64,000 nucleotides of DNA from Spirometra erinaceieuropaei. Taxonomy: Eukaryota > Platyhelminthes > Cestoda > Diphyllobothriidea > Diphyllobothriidae. Each line of letters opens with the position of its first letter. Position 1 is the first letter of the stretch. The notes beneath the pieces are model-generated. The model was not told where the DNA came from. It saw only the letters and a list, made by a program, of their open reading frames with translations, and ran no database searches. Location: positions 1,956,367 to 2,020,366 of the forward strand of contig CACRXP010000031.1 of NCBI GenBank assembly GCA_902702965.1. Direction: 5' to 3'. This document shows, one piece after another, positions 55,401 through 64,000 of this stretch. The translations under genes were made by a program, and so were the position numbers.

Positions 55401-57010
55401 TAGCCAGTGGCCACTACCGCCTGAGAGGACAACTCCGGGTTCGGTGCATAATAAACCCGTCATTCTGGTGCCTTCTGTCTTCTCCTTGCGACTTCGGATT
55501 CGACCTGGTGGTTGTAGCGGTCAGAGCACTTACTCACACCGCATAACCGCAACAAGAGAACGTCTGGTCGAGTGGCGATTTTTCTTATGCTTTCCAGTAG
55601 ACATGGGTCTAGGTCGGGATCCGCCTGCAGGGACCGGCACATAGTTACGACTTCGAGGGACTGATACCCCCGTGCCGTTATAGTCAACCAAATTGCCTCT
55701 GTGTCGTCGGAAATCTTGTCGGTCCTGTTACACACTGCTAAGTTACTGTTTACATAATTACAACTCCTCCACCACGGCGGCCTCTCCTGTCCCTCCTCAA
55801 CAATCGGTATCCTGCTAGTGCTACTTTGCAGTCACCTATGTTCTTGGACAGCCACGTCTCTGTCACTGCTATACCATCCGGAGGCGTATTGGTTACCTGT
55901 ATTCTCAGCTGGTCAAGCTTGGAAAACAGACTCTGAGCATTCGTGTAGAAGAATGAAAGTTTGCAACATTCGACGGTGCTTCGTTCGATTTGCCTCGGGT
56001 TTGCCAATATTATGTTGCTGCCGCCATCATGATGACTGGCTGATTCCAAAGCAATATCGCATTCCTCTGTATCACTCGTTGCCTGAAAATAGCCAACTTG
56101 TTCTCTCCCGCTGCAAGTCTCCTCTTCAGCTCCGTCACTAATTCGCGGCGTTTCAGACGCTGCGCTGGAGAATAGTCCGGCTGAAAAAACCTCCATTTGA
56201 GAGTTTCGGAGGCAGCTTTTCCTGAACAGAAGTAACCTAGCCTTCTCTTTACTGCCCAAAACCATTTTCAGAGGTCGTGGCCGCACCGTTCCCAATTGCT
56301 CGCTCACTTTCTTTCCGATCGTGAAGGCTTCGCAAATGGTTACCCTTTCATTTGAATTAAGCATCTTGTTCAGTAGGTGTTGAAGCATGTCAAGGTCAGC
56401 GGAACTCCTCTCCTTCGGGGTAGGAGCATTCGACTCCGAAAGGCCCTGGACGACTACACAGTGCTGACGATTAAGGGGTTCATTTGTTCTGTTTCCGGCG
56501 GCCTTGCCAGCTGAAGGTCTCAGGAGATCCACTGGAATCGTCTGGGGTTTTATACTCCTGTTGTGGTACTTACCCATTCCACCTTGCCAAGAGCTTGTTT
56601 TCCCACTTCCAACCGAGGGTTCTACTGTACACGCGGAATGGCTGATAGAAGTTGATGGTTCGCTTGGGCTGTTTTCCATAGAAACATGAGACTCCGTTGC
56701 TATTACCCCATCGTCATGGGTATCGGCGTCCTTGCACTGTGGCTTTCCACAAACTTTGCTCTTTGGCTGTTTTGGAGTTTTGCTCTTTCCTTTTGTCTTG
56801 CTAACTCTAACGCTGTTAACCGCGTTTTGCACACCATCGTTTGCTTGTACGAGTTCCCATAAAGCATCCAGCTCTTTTTCGAGTTTTCGGACTTTCAGCA
56901 GAATACAGGAGCATCCAGTGCACTACTCGTCCTCCTAACTAACAGATTTTGCTGTGATTATGCGCGCTTTGCGGGCCCCTAGTTGCAAATGATTACTGGG
57001 AAACTTCTAT
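52500..57010 (-). mobile_element. CR1-like LINE, copy B, nearly full length but frame-damaged
   Basis: Read on the minus strand from about 57010: a CxxC plus coiled-coil stretch (56940-56850), a basic region, an RNA-binding-like domain around VVVQGLSESNAPTPKERS, and the start of an endonuclease (FYTNAQSLFSKLDQL, AVTETWLSKN) in one open frame (56832-55750). The endonuclease continues at 55735-55556, resumes with DFNAPWIQW and ends with SDHAVL. Reverse transcriptase follows in pieces: SLGPDEIPAKLL (54203-53883), then the MFSDD box (53529-53275), then VRPHHEYAIQAWRPW (53190-52993) and the C-terminal end (52821-52639). The 3' end lies at CAGT tandem units at 52503-52520. It carries many stops and shifts. 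Confidence 0.88.
55049..55555. mobile_element. 507-bp insertion splitting the endonuclease of LINE copy B
   Basis: The LINE frame reads up to RPDVL at 55556 and picks up with IMEDFNAP at 55048, exactly where the family reads DVLIMGDFNAP. The 507 bp between have no homology to the LINE, contain GC-rich unique-looking sequence and show no clear target duplication or terminal repeats. It could be a SINE or a fragment of another element. Confidence 0.6.
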
Positions 57011-57284
57011 TGCTATTACAGTATTTAAACCTGATTGTCGCTCTTATGTTCATAATTCGCTCTCTCTCCGTAAACTCTTTGAATAAGTGATTGCCGTGAA
57101 AATAACTTTTACATAGTCAATGAAGTTATTTGTTGTTCTCAACACGACGTTTTGCCCGATCGCCCTTGTTAAATGAGTCTTTTGTCGTTTTTCAATCTAC
57201 CAACTTCCTTTCGTAATTGTCATTTATCTGTGGTCATTATCTATTCAAAACTTACCGAACTGTCTGGTAAAGTGCCACATTGTC

Positions 57285-60200
57285 AGTTAAAATCAGTTTA
57301 TTAAGGGAATGGGACTTTCGCCCTTGATTTCCCCATTAATATCGACAAACAGCGATATATTCAACTGTCACATCAGTAAATCTGACAATTAAAATTTGTC
57401 GGTAATTGTGAGTCAGGCGCAAACTGCCGCCGTTAAAACAATCGTGATTATATGCACAATACTTTCTCAGCAAATGGGCGTCTAGCATACACTTAGAGGA
57501 TTCGACAGCTTGGAAAAAAGCCAGCGCACCAGGGAGCCCGCTCCATGCCCCAATGACCTTGAGCAAGAAGGTGTTCGTTTGGACGTCTGTATGGGCCATC
57601 TCCCTCTGCAGTTTAAAGGGATGACGACGCAGACGGCCAGTCCCGACCAATTCGAGGAATTCGTCAAAGCCTAGGGCGCACTCACGGCCTCCGACAATCC
57701 TGTAGGTTTGAATGAGATCGCCGCGCAGTTGCCTGTAGTTGACAGGAATCAGATTTAGTTCGGCTAGCCTGAATTTGTAAGGCAGATGATCGAGATTCTT
57801 GGCCATCTTCGTAGCTAGCGCTTGTACTCTTTCCAGCTGTTGACAATGTTTCTTTAACCACGGTCGCCAGGACTGGACTGCATACTTTACGATTGTTCCG
57901 TAGGTTTTATCGATCTGCACAAATCCTCGCCTCCGCTCGAATAACACCCTTATCGGACGTTTGGCTGCCCTTTGACACTGTGATGAAGGTTTCAGCGAGA
58001 AAGTCATTAGAACTCCGCTGTCCTTCTGTCCCTCAACATTTGAAAGGGGCTGCCCACCTAGGTCGCATTGAATGGAGTCGTCTTCCTTACTGGTCTTTTT
58101 GGTGCGGAGTCTCAGAACCACACACTTGTGTCCACATTAAAATTATGGAGCCAACGAGCTGACCAACTGTTCAGGCGGTTGAGACTGTCTTGAAGCGCGT
58201 ACCCGTCTGCGTCAGATCTGGTGGCTTTCCACAGCTTAACATCGTCAGCAAACATGATGGCGCTGCATCCCAGGTTGTCGACGCAGTCTTTAATGTAAAC
58301 CAGGAATACCAACGGCCCTAAGACGGAGCCCTGGGGGAAGTCATTTAGAACGATAGAGGGAGCTGACCTTGAGGCCTCAACTCACACGATTTGTGACCTG
58401 CTTGTAAGAAAAACTGTTGTTCATGCCAGCAGCCTTCCTCTTATCCCAATTTCAGAGAGTTTGTAAGTTAGTCGTTTGTGTGGGACGCTGTCAAACGCCT
58501 TTGTGAAGTTCGTGTAGAAGACATGGACCCTAACATCTACGTCTATTGCGCAAGAGCAATAAACTGGTAAGGCACTGCCGGTTCTGTCCGAAGCCATGCT
58601 GCAGGGCTGAGAGTAAGGGGTTCTGCTCCAGGAACTTCATTGCTGCTTTCCTAACTATGGCTTCCATTATTTTGCAGCAGATACAGGTGAGACTAACAGA
58701 TCGGCAATTGTTAGCATCAGTGCGAGACCCACCCTTATATATCGGAAAGATATTTGCTGTCCTCCATTCCGATGGCAGCCTTCCTAATTCGAATGACGAA
58801 CGGAAGATGTGGCTAGTGGTTTGGAGAGTTGGTTTGCCAATTGTTTCAAGAACTTGGCCGTCATGTTCTCCGGACCAGACGACTTTGTTTATTTGAAATT
58901 TTATAACTCTCTTTTGACGGCAGATGCCGGTAACATTGTAGATTCAAGTACAGGACTAACGGTCTCAACATTAATGTTAGCAATACAACTCGGAAACTCC
59001 GCTTCCATAGCGAAAGTCGAAGCAAAATGCCATCCAATGTTCGGCTTTCTCACTGTTTCCGACGATTTTTGCTCCATTATTACCTATCAGTTTTGCGACC
59101 GGGTCCCTGTTTCTCAGTCAACAGTATATAGTGAAACAAAATCTTGACCTTTTGTTCAGATTGTCGGATAATTCTGGATTCACATTCCTTCATTGCCTGA
59201 CGGGTGCATTTTGACTGCACATCGTTGACGACGAAACTCTTCGAGATGCACTGGAGAGCCGGCTTTCCTGAATATCTTCTATCTTTTGCTATTCTTCCGT
59301 AACTGTCTACTCGGGATCCTAGGTAACCAGACAGGTCGAGTAGTCGTTTTCTGTAGCTTAGGTGGACAACAACGCCGGATTAGATGGAATGAAATCGTCA
59401 TAAACGATCTCCGCTCGTCATCCGGATCTCTCTTGAGCCAAGAGTCCCAAGTCACGGACGTCAGTTTATTCTTTATCGTGTTAAAATCTGCCCTCCATAT
59501 ACAGTGTGGGACCTAAGTCATGAAAGGTCTCAAAATTTAGGAATGGTTGCTAATAACTCGCAAACGGATATCAGTTCATGAATCAAACGTCAATGTTAAT
59601 TAAGTACAACTTTGAAAGAACTAAAAACATAAAAGAAATATTAAAGATAGAGTTGCGTTGTTTAGAAATGCCGATTTTTTTTAGAAAATCGCAATATCCC
59701 AAAAACACCAGAAATGGCCATAGTGAAGTAAACCTCAGTTTTAGGTGTATAGAATGTATTCTCATAACAAAACGTATTAAATGTGAAAGTTCAAATAAAC
59801 GTTTAATAATAGTGCTTCAGTGAAGTTTGCATCTAAATGCGGTCTAAGAATTAGTGTGATTCCATATATGGCGGTTTGTCAACAGCTTACATTCTGAGTA
59901 AAGATTCCGAAACAGTTTTCCAGGGATTCGTGGTCTTGTTGACTCGGTTGAGGTGAGTGAGATGGACTTCAACAAGAGAAACGGGATTTTGCGTGATTTC
60001 ACCGGTGGGTACGTCGAAGGGACAAAAGATTTCCTAAGAATACATGTTCCCAGGACGATCAGTGTCTGATCAATTTAAATAGAACTGACAGACGCGATCG
60101 TAAACATACCATTTTGTGTTTATAGAGAGAACTTTCCTTCCGTTAAATTATTTTACACTTTTCGTTCGTCTTGGATCACGCTAAGTGTCCGACCGGCTTT

Positions 60201-61640
60201 GCAATAGTGCTGAATACTGCAGGATTTTCAGTGTTTTCACCCGATCGTCCATAAAGACAGATTCTGAATTACCCGTCTGTTAACAACTTTAAAATAAGAT
60301 AATTTCTGAAAGTATTTTCCCACTTAAAGAGTGTTTATGGCTCCTTTTCACGAAGAAGATCGTTTGGGTCTCGTGTGAGGATTCATTCAAACATCAAACT
60401 TCTTTTTTTCCAAAACAGTTGCTGTCAACAACGAAAGTCAGCAACGAATATGTCTTCGATCAATAGGAAACCTTTCCCTACTAAGTTACCCCTTTAAGAA
60501 TTGCTTTACTACTGCACTCCGTTGACGGGTCTCTGTGTACTTTGCATTTTTGCACGGAGAGGCCAAGAAAAAATTTGACGCTTTTGACCGTTTCATTCAT
60601 GTTTCTAAACAATACTGTTTTTTTCTACCGTAAACATAAGAACATGCCTTTTGTTGTATATAACGGTCATTTGCACTGCTTTTGCTCGCCTTAGAAGTTC
60701 TCGTATCATTTTCCGTTATCAGGTTTAATGAGATAGGCCACGTACTGTATTAGATTGTCCTGCTCTTCTAGCGATGAGAGTTGAGCGAGTAATCTCATAG
60801 TAGCGTATTATGGTTACTCTTTCTGAGAGGTGCACTGAAATACACCTAGTCAATACCAGCGAAGTCATTCGTAAGAACTTAATCCGAACAATTGGCTCTC
60901 TGGCCCTCTCTAAATCTTGTTGGTGCCTTTACATACTGTGCCAGAGTGAGTTCCAGTGTGAGGTCTATTAGCTTATGACTGAAGGAAATTTACACACTGT
61001 CAACTGCCATACTTTTCCAACCTATTGCAGATGCGTCGAAATCCCCGGCTATAAGAACATCTTGGTTGCCGGCTACTTCCTCGACTAAGTGGGGGGACGA
61101 CTCATCAGCTGCACTCGGAAGGTTTGGTGTTCTTTAAACCGTCGGGAAATCTATGTTCTGCGTTAATCTTCTTTATCTTTATCCAGGCTGATTCATATTC
61201 AGGGGAAACAGTGTGGGTTCGTTCAGCTACATTTACGACTACCCCACCGTATCTGCAAAAGAGCTAGTAATCCCTTATCGAAATCGTGGCATCACGATTT
61301 CGGCATTAGGCCAGGTTCCCGTCATGACAATTACGTCGGAGTTTCGTTCTAAAACTAGCGCTTTGAGTTCGTTGATTTTTACAACGAGACTTCATCTTTC
61401 AATGAGAGCCCCATTGTTGGTGGTGTCCTCCAAAGTACCTTATAGGTCCTCCTTTGTTTCGCCTTACATTACTGACATTTTTTCGGCAGTTAATCGCTCG
61501 TAATCTTTTATTTGTGTAGATAACCTCAAATGCGTATATTACATCTCCAAACACACCACCCAACATTACCTGAAACAAATCCATGCTGATTTGCTCGCTC
61601 AGTTAGCGTGAAGCTCAAAATGGCTACTACAATTCTCCCC
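57285..61640 (-). mobile_element. CR1-like LINE, copy C, diverged and interrupted
   Basis: Minus-strand relics in element order: endonuclease start with INELKALVLERNSDVIV (about 61400), DVLIAGDFDASAIGW (about 61050), a diverged endonuclease end (60950-60750), then after a mariner insertion KMHPSGNEGM and SRIIRQSEQKVKILF (59250-59130). Reverse transcriptase follows: ICCKIMEAIVRKAAMKFL (58680), FPQGSVLGPL, MFADD (58260), and the thumb and C-terminal region (58121-57336). The 3' end at about 57285 carries CAGTTTATTAAGGG, the counterpart of the ends of copies A and B. Sequence differs enough from copy B to be another subfamily. Confidence 0.82.
59502..60747. mobile_element. Mariner-like element inside LINE copy C
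   Basis: The LINE frame is interrupted between 59501 and 60748. The insert begins CAGTGTGGGACC on the plus strand and, from the other side, CAGTACGTGGCC on the minus strand: imperfect terminal inverted repeats, about 16 of 24 matching. It is flanked by TA at 59500-59501 and 60748-60749. The length, 1,246 bp, is typical of Tc1/mariner. The interior is AT-rich with no intact transposase frame, so it is dead. Confidence 0.62.
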
Positions 61641-61967
61641 ATCTAAATGTCGCTATATGTGCTTTGAACCTGAAAAGCTACCTTAACTAATGGTTCTTCA
61701 AGGTACACTTATAACTGAATGCGTCACCATTAAGGGACTAAGTCTAAGCTTCACCAATAATCTAAATCTTTTGCCACACGTGGACAGAATTACGGCCAAA
61801 TCTGCCCAAACTTGAGGCCTTATTTCTTATAATTTATACCTTCATGAAATTAAATTTGGACTTTATCAAGTTTTTCTCCTTCTAATTCTTAAACATTGCT
61901 GCCCATTCTTTGGTTTGATAAACAAGGCTAGTTCTTCTAAAATTGAAAATGTTTAGAGACATCCCTG

Positions 61968-62110
61968 CCATCACCAGCCGCGGCTGGCCACGCCTTGCCG
62001 CCGCGGCAAGACGTGGCTACGACGCGGCCAAACGTGGCCATTTGGCGTGGCTAAGGTGTGGCCTTCGACACCACAGCCAGGTCTGGCCACACCATCCGAA
62101 AAAAATGCGT
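61968..62110. repeat. GC-rich block of repeated GGCCACG/CGTGGC words
   Basis: CGTGGC, GTGGCC and GGCCACG recur on both strands (for example CGCGGCCAAACGTGGCCA), allowing several short stems. Style resembles the GC-rich palindrome at 51.4 kb, but the word differs. Confidence 0.6.
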
Positions 62111-62121
62111 GGCGGTGCCCC

Positions 62122-62490
62122 CCATTCACCATTCGTCCCCCACCCTTTTATGGCCTCCGTTTTTACTCGCGAGTGCACTCATTCTAGACTGGCGGCTGTC
62201 GCTGTAAGATTACATGTGTCACTGGATCCTCCTAGCCTCGGCTTAAGCAAATCAATTGATTGACCATTAATGGTCAACACCCCACGTAAGTGCACAACCG
62301 GACAACCGATAGGATCTCCCCATTCTCCATTCGTTCACCGTCCTTTAATGACTTCCGTTTTTTACTCGCGAGTGCACTCATTCTAAACGGTCGGCTGTCG
62401 CAGCACAATTACATATCACTGAACCCTCCCAGCTTCGGCTAAAGCAAATCAGCGGCAAACACCCCGCGTAAGTGCACAACCGGACAACCT
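62122..62490 (+). repeat. Two-copy tandem duplication, unit about 190 bp
   Basis: Units 62122-62313 and 62320-62490 share CTCGCGAGTGCACTCATTCT, CGGCTGTCGC, TCGGCT-AAGCAAATCA and GTAAGTGCACAACCGGACAA. The second unit lacks some inner bases. Confidence 0.8.
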
Positions 62491-63183
62491 AGTTAGCGTT
62501 CATTCTATCCCACGACATAGGAAAGTGGACAGACAATGGTTAGAAAGGACGGTTTATTGAGTATTTACAAATGAGAAATCGGTACGAAAAATACAGGCGG
62601 GGATGCAGTTCTCCAATGGACATTAAAGGGCTTCCACTGGTTATCGGCGGTTCCTGTAAAAAAAAGAACTGTGGTAAAACATGGGTAATGCTCTTGTTAT
62701 TGAACTAATCAATAATGTCAATAGTAGGAGAAATGCAATTCCTAGGTGGCGTATCATAAGGAGGCTTCCTTCGGGGCAGGCCAGACGCGGGTCCGGCGTC
62801 CCGAGTAGTGAATTCGTCTGCCATCCCCAGGCACTGGAAATTCACGCACATAGTTCTATGTACATGACCCTAATTTACCTCAGGGCTGATGCAGAGAAGC
62901 CCGGATGTCCTTTGCCAAATTAATTTATTTGCCCGTATTCGGTTTTACGAACCACTTTGACAAGAGGCAGCGACGGCGCGAAGTAATTAGCGACGCTAAT
63001 TATCTACGCGGTCAACCAGGGCGGGCGCGACAATGATCACAGTAAAATGCGGGTCCGACGCAGACCCCAAACCGGTCAACGAGGGCCGGGTAAAATGAGC
63101 TGTGTCTCCACTTTCGAACTCAAGAGATAGGTAGGCGTATTTACTACTTCTGCGAACGTCAGACCTCAAACAGACATAATCGA

Positions 63184-63258
63184 GTTAATTAACAATGTAC
63201 TTTGCAATAGTTATTACAATATAATAATTACTATTGCAAAGTACACTGTTAATTAATA
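63184..63258. repeat. AT-rich inverted repeat, arms about 30 bp
   Basis: TTAATTAACAATGTACTTTG at left is mirrored by CAAAGTACACTGTTAATTAA at right, with one mismatch in this stretch and a short AT loop. A second small palindrome (TACATACTAGTATGTA) follows. Confidence 0.75.
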
Positions 63259-63630
63259 CATACTAGTATGTATACATACTTCCGAAATACATACTATCAT
63301 TATAATTACTGAAAAGAGGGAAATAACATAAAGTGTGTTAATAGCAGTCTTTTTCAGTTAACTTACGTGTGCTTCGGAGGGGAGAGTTGTGGGCATGCGA
63401 GGTCATCAGTGGGGACTCCTTGAAACTGAACACATTTAGGCAGTAATTCAAAGCAAAATGTCGTACTGTGTGAATATTGCGCCTGCGTCTCGATCGCCCT
63501 CCAAAACGGTCCTTCGACCCATGGAACCAATTCATGGCCGTAAGTCGAAGTACCTCCCTGTTGCAGTTGCTAAAACGGGGGTTTTGGCCGATGGCATCTG
63601 TATGTGCCAATAAGCAAAAAGTAGACCTAC

Positions 63631-64000
63631 CGTTGACGATGCTAAATAACGGGCAGGCAAGGAACGACCGCTTCTCCTTGGATCCGCCCCTCCAGCAGAA
63701 GGTGTAACAAAGCGACGGACCAATGAGAGCAGTCAGAAGATTTCTGACAAAGTCTTTTTCACTCCGCCCTCCCACCACGGCCAGCTGTCTGATCTGAGAA
63801 CAGTCAAACAAATATACACATACCGCCTTGTCTGCCAATTCCGCCTCAGTAGTTAGCCGACGAACGAAGTCTTCGTAGGCTTCGGCTGTGCACAGTGGCA
63901 AATGCAGACGAGAGGGCCCGACGTCGGCAGCAGTGGCACCCCTCTCTAATGCACTGACAGCATCAGTCATTGTTGCCTGCAGTTGCCGCACACTGTTGTT
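63631..64000 (-). CDS. Partial gene at window edge, DUF4806-like domain
   Basis: The minus-strand frame is open from the window edge to a GTAGGT donor at 63630. Removing a candidate 30-bp intron (63823-63794) gives a segment with LHLPLCTAEAYEDFVRRL, then IRQLAVVGGRSEKDFVRN, then FCWRGGSKEKRSF. The order of an edge-strand P-L-T-E segment, a GG(R/K)S turn, an R-x-x-L helix and a W-x-G-x(3)-KxxF end resembles DUF4806 from memory. Proteins with this domain are poorly characterised. The upstream exon lies outside the window and the following exon was not found. The function is unknown. Confidence 0.55.
63794..63823 (-). other. Candidate 30-bp intron (GT...AG)
   Basis: Between codons for LADKA and IRQL lies a 30-base stretch that starts GTATGT and ends TTCTCAG, with a T-rich middle. 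It would encode VCVYLFDCSQ if retained, so the frame stays open either way. Excision gives better spacing for the presumed domain. Parasitic flatworms are known for some introns of about 30-40 bp. Confidence 0.5.

Noticed and set aside
1..64000. CRISPR array, operon or prokaryotic genes
   Set aside because: Spliced gene, LINEs, PLEs and SINEs show a eukaryotic genome; no regular repeat-spacer array seen.

Overview
The window is eukaryotic, gene-poor and repeat-rich. The one resolved gene is a metazoan-type class VI (ATP11-like) P4-ATPase with large introns. The repeats are CR1-like LINEs, GIY-YIG Penelope-like elements (PLEs), a mariner-like element, tRNA-derived SINEs and long foldback elements. 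This mix, plus a possible 30-bp intron, suggests a parasitic flatworm (cestode or trematode). That assignment is inference and the species cannot be named. Two N runs (33194-33259 and 48947-49022) mark a draft assembly.

Layout. 1-18.9 kb: no gene recognised; foldback elements at 3.0, 9.1 and 11.5 kb, an unclassified ~0.5-kb repeat family (R1), two telomere-like tracts and a PLE-like 3' end. 18.9-21.1 kb: two 5'-truncated PLEs on the plus strand. 21.9-47.1 kb: the P4-ATPase on the minus strand. Seven exons can be spliced conceptually into 1,229 residues, from a well-supported start codon to past the tenth membrane segment; the terminal exon was not found. Its introns hold PLE relics, R1 copies, a composite of inverted tRNA-SINEs, a foldback element and a telomere-like tract inside perfect inverted repeats. 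47.1-50.7 kb: weak relics and the ends of a LINE copy around a sequence gap. 50.7-61.6 kb: a cluster of LINE relics, all minus strand. Copy B is nearly complete; copy C is split by a mariner-like element with TA duplications. 61.6-63.6 kb: GC-rich repeat, a tandem duplication and a palindrome. 63.6-64 kb: edge of a second gene (minus strand), probably a DUF4806-type domain.

The ATPase is the only gene with a clear cellular role: lipid flipping across a membrane, normally with a CDC50 partner that is not in this window. The rest is mobile-element history. The most notable structures are the double-headed tRNA-SINE composite with a 13-bp target duplication, the telomere-like cores inside inverted repeats, the ~1-kb foldback family, three perfect 22-25 bp inverted repeats, and the possible 30-bp intron.
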